Source: Ruegeria intermedia (lineage in GTDB: Bacteria; Pseudomonadota; Alphaproteobacteria; Rhodobacterales; Rhodobacteraceae). Taken from it: a DNA stretch of 64,000 nt. Positions 48,303 to 57,632 of this stretch are shown piece after piece; positions within the stretch are counted from its first letter, which is position 1; every line of letters starts with the position of its first letter. The notes below the pieces were generated by a model, which searched no databases, was not told the origin of the DNA, and was given only the letters and a program-made list of their open reading frames with translations. A program made the translations under genes and the position numbers. The stretch covers positions 1 through 64,000 of the forward strand of contig NZ_FQVK01000003.1 in assembly GCF_900129345.1 (NCBI RefSeq), read 5' to 3'.

Positions 48303-49114
48303 CCCCGGCCTCCTTTCAGCGATGTGGTGCGGTTCAGGATCCAGTCGGCCACCAGGTTGACCGAGATGGCCAGCGTGGCGATGGCCACGGCCGGATACAG
48401 CGCCGCGCCGATGCCATAGACGATGCCGTCCTTGTTTTCTTTCACGATGCCGCCCCAATCGGCCAGAGGGGGCTGAACGCCCAGGCCCAGGAAGGACAGG
48501 GTCGAGACGAACAGCACCATGAAGATGAAGCGCAGGCCCAGTTCGGCCACAAGCGGTGACAGCGCGTTGGGCAGGATCTCGCGGAAGATGATCCAGCCGC
48601 GGCCCTCGCCGCGCAGCTTGGCGGCCTCGACATAGTCCATGACCTCGATGTCAACGGCCACGGCCCGGGCCAGACGATAGACGCGGGTGGCGTCCAGCAG
48701 GCCCATGACCACGATCAGAACCGGGATGGTGACCGGCACCATGGCCAGAACCACCAGCGCGGTGATCAGCGACGGGATCGACATGATGAGGTCCACGGTC
48801 CGCGACATCACCTGATCGGCCCAGCCCCCCAGCACGGCGGCCAGAAAGCCCAGGATCGAACCGGTGACGAAGCTGAGGATGGTGGCGGCGGTGGCGATGA
48901 AGATCGTCGTGCGCCCGCCATAGATCATGCGGCTGAGAAGGTCGCGGCCGATATTGTCGGTGCCCAGCCAGAATTGCGAACTCGAGGGCTCCCACACGTC
49001 GCCCACAACCTCGGCCATGCCGTAGGGCGCCAGGAAGGGCGCAAAGACGGCGACGATGAAATACAGGGCGGTGAAGGCCAGCCCGATCATTGCAGAGATT
49101 GGGATGTTCTTCAT
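48299..49114 (-). CDS. ABC importer permease (DppC-like)
   Basis: 271 residues with about six membrane segments and the EAA-loop sequence EAAKLRGEGRGWIIFREILPN. N-terminal GTDNIGRDLLSRMIYGGR is typical of DppC/OppC. ATGA overlaps on both sides tie it to its neighbours. Confidence 0.9.
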   Translation of the reverse strand: MKNIPISAMIGLAFTALYFIVAVFAPFLAPYGMAEVVGDVWEPSSSQFWLGTDNIGRDLLSRMIYGGRTTIFIATAATILSFVTGSILGFLAAVLGGWADQVMSRTVDLIMSIPSLITALVVLAMVPVTIPVLIVVMGLLDATRVYRLARAVAVDIEVMDYVEAAKLRGEGRGWIIFREILPNALSPLVAELGLRFIFMVLFVSTLSFLGLGVQPPLADWGGIVKENKDGIVYGIGAALYPAVAIATLAISVNLVADWILNRTTSLKGGRG

Positions 49115-50067
49115 TTCGGATGCCTCAGCCTTGGGTTGGCCAGGATCGCGACGATGTCGGCCACCATGTTCAGCCCGATGTAGATGGCGGCAAAGATGAC
49201 GCCGCAGGCCAGCACCACCGGCACGTCGCGTTTGGTCACGTGGTCCACCAGATACTGCCCCATGCCGGGATAGACGAACACCACCTCGACCACGACGACG
49301 CCGACGACCAGATAGGCCAGGTTCAGCATCACCACGTTCACGATGGGGGCGATGGCGTTCGGGAAGGCATGGCGCCAGATGACCTTGAAGTTGCTCAGGC
49401 CCTTCAACTCGGCCGTTTCGACATAGGCCGACTGCATCACGTTCAGGATCGCGGCGCGGGTCATGCGCATCATATGCGCCAGGACCACCATGGTCAGAAC
49501 GATGACGGGCAGCGCGATGGCGTTCAGTTTCTGCCAGAAGGACATGCTGTCGTTGATCATCGCCAGCGGCGAGAACATGCCCAGTTTGACGGCCACGAAA
49601 TAGACCAGGACATAGCCGATCAGGAACTCGGGGATCGAGATCGTCGTCAGGGTGACGGCCGAGATCAGCTTGTCGGGCCAGCGGTTGCGATAGCGCACGG
49701 CCAGAAGGCCCAGGAAAATGGCCAGCGGAACCGAAACCAGCGCGGCCCAAAACGCCAGGAACAGCGTGTTGCCCAGCCGGCTGCCCACCGATTCAGCGAT
49801 GTCGAGGCCATTGGTCAGCGAGGTGCCCAGATCGCCATGCAGGATACCCGTAAGCCATTCGGCATAGCGGGTCAGGGCGAGGCGGTTCAGGCCCATTTCT
49901 TCGCGCAGATTGGCCAGCGCCTCGGGGGTTGCGGACTGGCCCAGGACGGCTTGCGCGGCGTCGCCGGGCAGGGCTTCGGTCAGGCCGAAAATCAGGGCCG
50001 ATGCACCGAACAGAAGAAGGAGTCCCAGCGCAATGCGCTGGGAAACCAGTTTGATGATGGGATGCAT
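49111..50067 (-). CDS. ABC importer permease (DppB-like)
   Basis: 318 residues, first permease of the pair, with the DppB-type start (MHPIIKLVSQRI), EALPGDAA, and EAA loop ETAELKGLSNFKVIWRHAFP. Pairs with the DppC-like subunit to form the channel. Confidence 0.9.
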   Translation of the reverse strand: MHPIIKLVSQRIALGLLLLFGASALIFGLTEALPGDAAQAVLGQSATPEALANLREEMGLNRLALTRYAEWLTGILHGDLGTSLTNGLDIAESVGSRLGNTLFLAFWAALVSVPLAIFLGLLAVRYRNRWPDKLISAVTLTTISIPEFLIGYVLVYFVAVKLGMFSPLAMINDSMSFWQKLNAIALPVIVLTMVVLAHMMRMTRAAILNVMQSAYVETAELKGLSNFKVIWRHAFPNAIAPIVNVVMLNLAYLVVGVVVVEVVFVYPGMGQYLVDHVTKRDVPVVLACGVIFAAIYIGLNMVADIVAILANPRLRHPK

Positions 50068-50082
50068 GCGTTCGTACCCGGA

Positions 50083-51666
50083 TCAGGCGAACCACATCTT
50101 GCGCGAGACCTGACCGTTCATCAGCTCGCCATTGGGGTCGGTCTCCCAGCCGTCCAGCTGGTTGCTGACCGCATCCACGAAGTCGTTGAACATCGGGCAG
50201 ATCAGGCCGCCCTGATCGCGCACCATCATGCCCATCTGGCTGTAGATGGCCTTGCGCTTGGCCGGGTCCAGCTCGGCCCGGGCGGCGAACAGCAGGTCGT
50301 CGAATTCCTTGACCTTGAACCGGGTGTCGTTCCAGTCGGCCGTCGACAGATAGGCGGTCGCGTACATCTGGTCCTGCACCGGGCGTCCGCCCCAGTAGGA
50401 TGCGCAGAACGGCTGAACGTTCCAGACCTCGGACCAGTAGCCGTCGTTGGGCTCGCGCTTGATTTCCAGCGGGATGCCGGCCTGCTGGGCGGTCTGCTGG
50501 AACAGGGCGGCCGCATCCACCGCGCCCGGGAAGGCCGCGTCGGCCACGCGCAGGATGATGGGCGAGCCGTCGTGGCCCGACTTCTTGTAGTGCTCGGCTG
50601 CCTTATCGATGCTGAATTCGCGCTGCGGGATGGTTTCATCGAACAGCGGATAGGCTGCATTGATCGGCATGTCGTTCCCGATCGAGCCATAACCGCGCAG
50701 CACCTTTTCAACCAGTTCTTCGCGGTTGATCGCGTATTTCAGCGCCAGGCGCAGTTCGTTGCTGTCGAACGGCGCGGTGTCGCAATGCATGATGAAGACA
50801 TAGTGCCCCCGGCCCGGCGTGGACTGGACGGTCAGCGTCGGCGCCCGGCCCAGCAAATCGGCCACCTTGGGTTCGATCCGGTTGGCCATGTGGACCTGTC
50901 CCGACTGCAGGGCCGCGGTGCGCGCGGTGCTGTCGTTGATGACCACGTTCTCGACGCTGTCGAAATGGCCGTAATCGCTCCAGTGGTTTTCGAATTTGCT
51001 GAACAGGTGGCGCACGCCGGGTTCGTCGACTTCCAGCTTGTAGGGGCCGGTGCCGATGCCTGCGGCCGGATTGTCCATGCCGCCGTCGGGCTGAATGATC
51101 AGGTGGTAGTCCGCCATCAGATAGGGCAGGTCGGCGTTGGACTCGTTCAGGGTGACCTGGAAATACTCGCCATCGGCCTTCATCGAGGCGATGCCCTTCA
51201 TGATCCCCAGCGCGCCTGACTTGGAATCCTCGTTCGAGTGGCGCTGCATGGTCTTGAGCACATCCTCGCTGGTCATGGTCTTGCCGTTGTGGAACTCGAC
51301 CCCCTGACGCAGTTTGAACGTCCAGACCTTGCCGTCCGAGCTGCCTTCGACGCTTTCGGCCAGGCGCGGCTCGATCGTGCCGTCCGCGGCAACCTCGACC
51401 AGTGTGTCGCCGAAATGGCGGCCGTTCATGTAGGGCACCGAGCTGGCATAGGTGGCCGGATCCAGCGAGTTGGTCGACTCACCGCCCTGCAGGCCCAGCT
51501 TGAGGTCGCCGCCCTTCTTGGGGCCGGCGGCGCGGGCGGCATCCGCAAAGATGGTGCTGGCCATGGCCGCCGACACACCCAGTGCCGCGGCCTTGCCCAT
51601 GAATTCGCGGCGGGTCAGTTTCCCGGCGGTCACCTGGCTGGCCATGTGAGTGAGTTGATCGTTCAT
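50083..51666 (-). CDS. ABC importer substrate-binding protein (SBP_bac_5 family)
   Basis: 527 residues. Twin-arginine-like signal LTRREFMGKAA near residue 17 with cleavage after ARA, so probably Tat-exported to the periplasm. Family 5 solute-binding features: SLDPATYAS, GKVWTFKLRQGVEFHNGK and GTGPYKL. Binds dipeptides, oligopeptides, nickel or other small compounds; the hydrolase next to it suggests peptide-like substrates. GGGAG precedes the ATG. Confidence 0.9.
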   Translation of the reverse strand: MNDQLTHMASQVTAGKLTRREFMGKAAALGVSAAMASTIFADAARAAGPKKGGDLKLGLQGGESTNSLDPATYASSVPYMNGRHFGDTLVEVAADGTIEPRLAESVEGSSDGKVWTFKLRQGVEFHNGKTMTSEDVLKTMQRHSNEDSKSGALGIMKGIASMKADGEYFQVTLNESNADLPYLMADYHLIIQPDGGMDNPAAGIGTGPYKLEVDEPGVRHLFSKFENHWSDYGHFDSVENVVINDSTARTAALQSGQVHMANRIEPKVADLLGRAPTLTVQSTPGRGHYVFIMHCDTAPFDSNELRLALKYAINREELVEKVLRGYGSIGNDMPINAAYPLFDETIPQREFSIDKAAEHYKKSGHDGSPIILRVADAAFPGAVDAAALFQQTAQQAGIPLEIKREPNDGYWSEVWNVQPFCASYWGGRPVQDQMYATAYLSTADWNDTRFKVKEFDDLLFAARAELDPAKRKAIYSQMGMMVRDQGGLICPMFNDFVDAVSNQLDGWETDPNGELMNGQVSRKMWFA

Positions 51667-51791
51667 TCAAGTTACTCCCAGTTGCTTGAGTATATCGCCC
51701 GTTGGGGGCTTTTTATTGACGCATGAGTCAACGTTCGCGCATTTCACGCCACCGGGCAAGTTGAAATCTCGGGTGCCGCGGCGCCGGGCCA

Positions 51792-53787
51792 TCACATCTG
51801 ATCGCGCGGGATGCTGTCCTCCAGTGTTTTCGAGAAGACGGGCGTATCATTCTCGAACGCGTCGAGCGTCGCCCGCAGGTGAAAATGGGTGTGGTCCGAC
51901 CACATCTCGCAGCGCGCCTCGGAGCGCAGGCGCAGCGCGTCGCGTTCCAGCTCCTGCACCCAGGCGCATTCGCCGCGCGCGCTCAGGGGATCGTCGGGGT
52001 GGATGGTCCATTTCTCTTGCGCGGTGCCGCCGCTGATCAGGCCGTGGTCGGCATCCTGGACCAGTCCGAAATCGTCCTCGATGACCAGGTGGATCAAGCC
52101 GGTGGTCATGTCCGTTTCGACGCGGCGGGCGTGGTTCGAGGGACGCAGGTGGTGGACCTGCCACGCGGCTTCGGCGTCGGGCGGCGGAAAGACGCATTCA
52201 TCGCCATCGGCCCGGGGGCGGAGGGGCAGGGTCAGGTTGCCGCCGCTCAGGTGCAGTTCGGCGGTTTCGGGCGAGGGCCAGATCAAGGGCCAGTACGCGC
52301 TCGAGATCGCGATGCGCAGGCGGTGCCCCTTGGGCACGCGATAGGCGATGTGGTCGAGATTCAGCGCGATGTCGCAGGGCTCTCCGGGCGTCAGGGCGCG
52401 CGGGTCGCCATGGCCGTCGCGGTGGGTCAGGTTCAGCACGCCATAGGTGATCCGGGTCGAGGCGCCATCTGGATGCACATGGTTCAGGCGCACGGCGATC
52501 TGTGCCTGGGGTCTGTCGGCGGAAAGTGTCAGGCGGATATGCGGCGCACCGACCAGATTCATGTCTTCGGCCAGTGGCGCGGTGTCGAAACAGGCGGACA
52601 GAGCGTCATCGGCCCGCTGGTCGCCCGGCATGTCGGGGCCCAGCCAGATGGCGCAATACTCGCCGCCATCCATGCCGCAATGATGGGGCGAGCGGATACG
52701 GGCATCCAGCGGCCCGTCCATGCCCAGCCCGGTATCAGACAGCGGCAGGGTGACGGTCGGCAGGTGGGACGTGGCGCCGGTATCCTCGGCGATCCAACGG
52801 CCCGGACGTTCGGCATACCAGCGCGCCGGGCGCACGCCATCCATCAGATAGGCGCGATAGGCCGGGTCCTGTTCAACTCCGGTCTCTTTGTCCTTCAGCC
52901 AGCGGTCCCACCAGCGCAGCGCCTCTTGCAGAAAGCCGATGCGTGGTTCGGGCACGGCAAAATGCGGGTATTTGTGTACCCAGGGGCCGACGATGCCCTT
53001 GACCGGCGCACTCAGGTTCTCGACCAGCCAGGGCACCGTGTTCTTGTAGGCATCGCCCCAGCCGCCCACCGCCAGCGTCGCGGCCCGGATCGCGCCGGGG
53101 TCTTCGCAGACCGAGCCATGTCGCCAATAGGTGTCGCGGGTCTGATGCCGCAGCCAGACCGAGGGCAGGAAGGGCTCGGCCCTCAACCGCTGCAGCCACA
53201 TCTCGCGCCAGTCGTCGCGCAGCGCGGGGTCGGGCGGGCGGGACGAGTACGACCACATGGTCGCCCCCCCAGCCCAGGTTCTCGTTCAGCAGGCAGCCGC
53301 CCTTGTAGTGGATGTCTTCGGCATAGCGGTCGGCGGTCGAACACAGGGTGATGATGGCCTTCAACGGCGCGGGTCGCAGTGCCGCCACCTGCAGCGCGTT
53401 GAAGCCGCCCCAGCTGATCCCCATCATCCCGACCGAACCGCTGCACCAGGGCTGTCGGGCCAGCCATTCGATCACTTCGACGGCGTCGTCCAGTTCCTGC
53501 TGGGTATATTCATCCTCCATCAGGCCCTGGCTGTCGCCATTGCCGCGCATGTCGACGCGGATGCAGGCGTATCCCCGTTTGGCAAACCAGGGATGGGTCA
53601 GGGCATCGCGCGCCGTCGTGCCGTCGCGCTTGCGATAAGGCAGGTATTCCAGGATGGCGGGCACCGGGTGCCGCGCCGCATCGACAGGGCGCCAGATCCG
53701 CGCCGACAGGCGGCAGCCGTCCGACAGAATGATGCCCTGATCCGGAACCTCTTCGATCTCGGACAGTGAGTTCTTCGCCTGCGTCAT
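51792..53787 (-). pseudogene. CocE/NonD (S15-type) hydrolase interrupted by a frameshift
   Basis: The intact gene would encode about 664 residues. Its N-terminal third (catalytic core with RVDMRGNGDSQG and the nucleophile Ser in GMMGISWGG) is read from 53787; the rest, with the CocE jelly-roll domain, is read in another frame from about 53265. The frames meet at a run of seven G on the coding strand (53264-53270); with six G the protein joins as NENLGW-GATMWSYSS. Both sides look fully conserved, so this is a recent mutation, a phase-variable tract or a sequence error. Family members hydrolyse X-Pro dipeptides, cocaine or cephalosporin esters. Confidence 0.85.
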
Positions 53788-53838
53788 GCGCCCAGTCTCG
53801 GGCGCATCGGCAGATGGTGTGAGGGCAAAAGCGTCAAT

Positions 53839-54945
53839 TCATTCCTTCGTTGCGACAAGCAGATCCATGACATTGGTACCCGTGGGGCCGGTCACCAGCA
53901 GAGCGCCCGCCCGGTCAAGGAACGACCCTGCATCAGCCGCGCGCAAGGCTTGGTTCGCCCCATCGGCCCATGTCGCGCCGGTCACGACACCGCCGGCCGC
54001 ATCGGTCGGCCCGTCGGTGCCGTCGGTTCCGCCGACCACGACGCACAGCCCCTCGCATCCCTGAATCTCGCGCGCCAGCGCCAGGGCCAGCGCCTGGTTG
54101 CGCCCGCCTCGGCCCGGGTTTTCGGGCAGGACAACGGTCGGCTCTCCGCCGAAGATCATCGCGCCCGGCGGCATCTGGCGCAGCCGCGCGCCGATATCTG
54201 CGGCGACGGACAGATAGTCGTCGTGCAGGGCCTCTTCCTCGGTCAGAACGTCCAGACCGGCGGCACGTGCCGCGTTGGCTGCGGCACGGCGCGCATGGGC
54301 GTTCGAGGCAATGATCTGGACGTTCGCTTCGAATTGCGGGGCTTCGGGCAGGGCGCCGATGCCCGATCCGATGACGCCGATATCGTCCCCCGGCACGTCC
54401 GAGATGGCCAGGACCGTCGCGCGTGCTCCGCCGAAACCGGCCAGCAGACCGCCACCCTTGATCCGCGACATCTCGCGCCGACGGGCGTTCATGGCGGTGA
54501 TGTCCAGCCCCTCGGACAGCAATTGCGCGTTCAGCCGCGCCAGATCTTCCAGGGTGGCCCCCGGCACAAGATCCTCGGCCAGCGAAGACGCACCGCCCGA
54601 GACCAGCAGCAACAGATGCGTGCCGGGCTCCATGGCCTGAACCGCCGCGCGCAGAGCCTGGCCGCCCTTCAGGCTGCGGGCGTCGGGCACGGGGTGAGAG
54701 GCTTCGATGACCTGTAAGTGCGACGCCAGCCCCTCGGCATGGCCGTCTTTCGTGACCACAAGGCCCGGTGTCTTGCCGAAATGATCCTGCGCCGCGTTCA
54801 TCATCGCCGCCGCGGCCTTGCCCACCGCCAGAATCCGATCGGGGCGCGGAATATCGGGCAGCGCCGCCTTGACCGCGCCATAGCCGTCAACGGCGGCAAC
54901 GCCCGCCTTCCAGATCGCGATCGCCTGATCCTGCATCGTCATCAC
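53839..54945 (-). CDS. Glycerate 2-kinase-like protein (DUF4147/MOFRL)
   Basis: 368 residues with the DUF4147 N-domain ([18 protein letters not shown]) and the MOFRL C-domain ([29 protein letters not shown]). These kinases phosphorylate glycerate at O2 in serine, tartrate or glyoxylate pathways. The start overlaps the dtd stop by 4 bases. Confidence 0.87.
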   Translation of the reverse strand: MMTMQDQAIAIWKAGVAAVDGYGAVKAALPDIPRPDRILAVGKAAAAMMNAAQDHFGKTPGLVVTKDGHAEGLASHLQVIEASHPVPDARSLKGGQALRAAVQAMEPGTHLLLLVSGGASSLAEDLVPGATLEDLARLNAQLLSEGLDITAMNARRREMSRIKGGGLLAGFGGARATVLAISDVPGDDIGVIGSGIGALPEAPQFEANVQIIASNAHARRAAANAARAAGLDVLTEEEALHDDYLSVAADIGARLRQMPPGAMIFGGEPTVVLPENPGRGGRNQALALALAREIQGCEGLCVVVGGTDGTDGPTDAAGGVVTGATWADGANQALRAADAGSFLDRAGALLVTGPTGTNVMDLLVATKE

Positions 54946-55379
54946 ATGTCCATCCAGATCGTAACCGGGCCGTCATTGACCAGAGACACCGCCATATCCG
55001 CTCCGAAAGACCCGGTTTCGGTCGGAACGCCAAGCGCGGCCAGCGCGCGGGCAAAGTGTTCGTACAGTCGTTCGCCGGTCGCGGGATCGGCTGCCGCCGC
55101 AAATCCGGGCCGGTTCCCGCGCGAGGTGTCGGCGGCCAGCGTGAACTGGCTGACCACAAGGGCCGATCCGCCCATATCCAGCACTGACCGGTTCATCTTG
55201 CCCGCGTCATCCTTGAAGATCCGCAGCTTGGCAATCTTTGCCGCCAGTTGCTCGGCGCGGGTCTCGTCGTCGCCCTGCATGGCGCAGACCAGAATCAACA
55301 GCCCCGGCCCGCACTGGCCGATGACTTCCCCCTCGACCGAGACCGATGCCTCGGACACCCTTTGTATCAATGCGCGCAT
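54942..55379 (-). CDS. dtd: D-aminoacyl-tRNA deacylase
   Basis: 145-residue DTD that removes D-amino acids or glycine wrongly attached to tRNA. Recognised by [17 protein letters not shown], the SQFTL motif near 77 and the VNDGPVT Gly-cisPro segment near 134. Confidence 0.95.
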   Translation of the reverse strand: MRALIQRVSEASVSVEGEVIGQCGPGLLILVCAMQGDDETRAEQLAAKIAKLRIFKDDAGKMNRSVLDMGGSALVVSQFTLAADTSRGNRPGFAAAADPATGERLYEHFARALAALGVPTETGSFGADMAVSLVNDGPVTIWMDM

Positions 55380-55403
55380 GACAGTGTCTTTCTCAAACTC
55401 CGC

Positions 55404-56084
55404 TCACTCGGCCGAAGCCCCACGCCAGGTGACGAACTCGTCCAGCGTGGCGCGCTCGGTCCGGAATTGGTTGGCCGGATGATCGGTATCCGGATAGCCG
55501 AAGGAAATCGCGCACAGGATCAGCCGGTCATCGGGGATGTTGAAATAGCGGTGCAGGAACGGCCCATAGGCGGCCACCGCCGCCTGCGGGATCGTGGCGA
55601 TGCCCAAGGCCTGTGCCGCCAGGGTAAACGCCGTGACAAACCCGCCGCAATCCATCGCGCCATAGGGGCCAAGTTCCGCCGGGCTGGACAGGATGGCGCA
55701 ATGCGGGGCGCCGAACAGGTTGAAGTTTTCCATCATCTGCCGGGCCGATCCGGCGCGGTCACCTTTTTCAACGCCGACTGCCTCGTACAGGGCCCATCCG
55801 CAGGCGCGGCGCCGGTCCTGATAGACGCCGGAATAGCCGGTCGGAAAGGGCAGGTCGGGCTGCGCCTGGCCTGTCTCGGCCTCGGCCCACAAGGCGCTGC
55901 GGAACGCATCCGTTTCCGCGCCGCTGGTCACGACCACCTGCCAGGGCTGCGCGTTGCACCAGCTGGGCACCCGGGCGGCGCTGGTCAGGATCCGTTCGAT
56001 GTCACCCAGCGGCACCGGATCGGCTCGGAAGGCGCGGCAGGAATGGCGCGCGGTCAGAAGCGTGTTCAGATCGGCCAGGGTCAC
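55404..56084 (-). CDS. Nitroreductase family protein
   Basis: 226 residues, FMN-dependent oxidoreductase: RHSCRAFRADPV (FMN-phosphate site), ARVPSWCNAQPWQ and GIATIPQAA. Related to nitrobenzoate reductases; substrate unknown. Lies 24 bases before dtd on the same strand. Confidence 0.88.
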   Translation of the reverse strand: MTLADLNTLLTARHSCRAFRADPVPLGDIERILTSAARVPSWCNAQPWQVVVTSGAETDAFRSALWAEAETGQAQPDLPFPTGYSGVYQDRRRACGWALYEAVGVEKGDRAGSARQMMENFNLFGAPHCAILSSPAELGPYGAMDCGGFVTAFTLAAQALGIATIPQAAVAAYGPFLHRYFNIPDDRLILCAISFGYPDTDHPANQFRTERATLDEFVTWRGASAE

Positions 56085-56183
56085 GTCGTCCTCTCCTCCG
56101 GGGCAGCCGGCGGCAGGATGGGTGAGAAGCCGGGGATGTTCAAGGGGTTCCTCAGCAGAGTTTTCGGCGGCGGAGCCCGGCGG

Positions 56184-57299
56184 TCATTGCTGTCCGGTCG
56201 CCACCAGATACCCGATGCCGGCTGCCGCCAGCAGGCCCAGGACCACCGCAATCGTGATCTTGATCGCCGACCAGTGCCGTTCGCCCTGAACCTGGCCGGT
56301 ACGGCCGTTGACCACAAAGCGATAGGTCTGGCCGCGATACTTGTACGCGGCCATCCAGACCGGCAGCAGGATGTGCTTGAAGGTCACGTTGCGGATGTCG
56401 GTTTCGATCGCGTGGATGCGCTGCCGGTCGCCGCCGATGTCAAAGCGGACGTCACGCTCGATCACGCGGGCCATGTGGCCGCGGGCTTCCTGATAGCCTT
56501 GCTGCAGGTCGACCGTATAAGCCTCGGCCCGAAACCCGGCCAGGTATTCGGGCTGATAGGGCTCGAGCGCGGGCAGGTCCCACGGTTGCAGCGCGTCGGT
56601 GTAGGACTTGGGCAGCGATTGCGAGGCCAGCACGAGCACGTCGTCGAAGAACCGGGCCACCCGGCCGGATTTCGGTGTCCAGCGCACCTTGGGCACTTGC
56701 TGCTGCACCCGCTTGCCGTCACGCATCACCGTCCGGGTTTCGTAATAGACCACGCCCCGTTCGCCGCGATAGGCCGATTTCGTATCGGCGTCGAAGGTCC
56801 AGTAGGGCACATAGATACCCTGCATCCTGCGGCCTTTGCGGGCATAGTCCTTGAGCCCGTTCGGCGCGAACCACAGCCGCCCCAGCCAGTCGCTCATGGC
56901 CTTGTGCGCGGCGCGTTCGTCCAGCGCAAAGGGCAGAACGCCGCGCGGCTTGATGTGCCGGTTCACGCCGGTATCGGTCACCACCGGGGTGGCGCAGAAC
57001 GGGCATTCCGCGGCGTGGGTGTTGGGGTCGAACTCGACCTGCGCCGCGCAGTTGGGGCAGGTCAGAACCCGCGTCTCTTCGATTTCGCTGTCGGGCAGGC
57101 GGTCGGCGATGGCCGCGTCGAAGTCCAACTCGCGCAGGCTGGCGCCGCCCCAGGGGCCAGCCCCGATCGGTTCGGAATGGCCGCAATGGTCACAGGTCAG
57201 CGTGCCGGATTGCGGGTCGAACCGATAGTCCGCGCCGCAATTGTCACATGGAAAACGGTGTTCAGCAGAACCGGGTGGCGGGGCAGGGGGCTGTGTCAT
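56184..57299 (-). CDS. Zinc-ribbon membrane protein (YdjG-like)
   Basis: 371 residues. Two zinc ribbons, CDNCG with CDHCG in the first 40 residues and CPNCA with CPFCA near 80-100, followed by a large soluble domain and one C-terminal membrane helix (about 348-366). It resembles the TFIIB-type zinc-ribbon proteins encoded beside SPFH proteins, such as B. subtilis YdjG. Last of a run of closely spaced minus-strand genes with TelA and SPFH; gap to the preceding CPCC gene is 6 bases. Confidence 0.75.
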   Translation of the reverse strand: MTQPPAPPPGSAEHRFPCDNCGADYRFDPQSGTLTCDHCGHSEPIGAGPWGGASLRELDFDAAIADRLPDSEIEETRVLTCPNCAAQVEFDPNTHAAECPFCATPVVTDTGVNRHIKPRGVLPFALDERAAHKAMSDWLGRLWFAPNGLKDYARKGRRMQGIYVPYWTFDADTKSAYRGERGVVYYETRTVMRDGKRVQQQVPKVRWTPKSGRVARFFDDVLVLASQSLPKSYTDALQPWDLPALEPYQPEYLAGFRAEAYTVDLQQGYQEARGHMARVIERDVRFDIGGDRQRIHAIETDIRNVTFKHILLPVWMAAYKYRGQTYRFVVNGRTGQVQGERHWSAIKITIAVVLGLLAAAGIGYLVATGQQ

Positions 57300-57305
57300 A
57301 GGTGG

Positions 57306-57623
57306 TCAGTTGTCGAGTGGGAAGTTCAGATAGGCCGCGCGGTCCTCCTCGGGCAGGACATGCGGCAGCATCGCGGCCTCGCAGGCCCCGATCGTCTTGA
57401 AATTGTCGCGCGCCTCGGCCAGCGTCAGGCCGTGATTGGCCGCCGAGGGCTCGCGCGGGTTCGTGTCATAGAAGACGTCCTCGTCCTCCCAGAAACAGAT
57501 CGGGCAGATCAGGTACCTTCCACGTTCCGAAAGGGTGACATAGTCGCAGCAGGGGCAGACGAAATGCGGTTCGGGGCGGGTTCTGCGCCTGCCCTTTTTC
57601 GAGCGCTTTCCCAGGCCGGTCAT
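57306..57623 (-). CDS. CPCC-type cysteine-rich protein
   Basis: 105 residues with two CxxC pairs, FVCPCCDY and LICPICFWEDED, a probable single zinc ribbon, in the family called cysteine-rich CPCC. The N-terminus is strongly basic. Function unknown. It lies 9 bases from the SPFH gene and 6 from the zinc-ribbon gene. Confidence 0.8.
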   Translation of the reverse strand: MTGLGKRSKKGRRRTRPEPHFVCPCCDYVTLSERGRYLICPICFWEDEDVFYDTNPREPSAANHGLTLAEARDNFKTIGACEAAMLPHVLPEEDRAAYLNFPLDN

Positions 57624-57632
57624 GCGCTGCCC

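Noticed and set aside
49090..51219. 709-codon frame opposite the permease and binding-protein genes
   Set aside because: Antisense shadow with mirror composition; the ABC genes explain the region fully.
53259..53787. Two separate hydrolase genes overlapping near 53.2 kb
   Set aside because: The halves together make one CocE-type protein and meet at a G7 tract; a single frameshifted gene is simpler.
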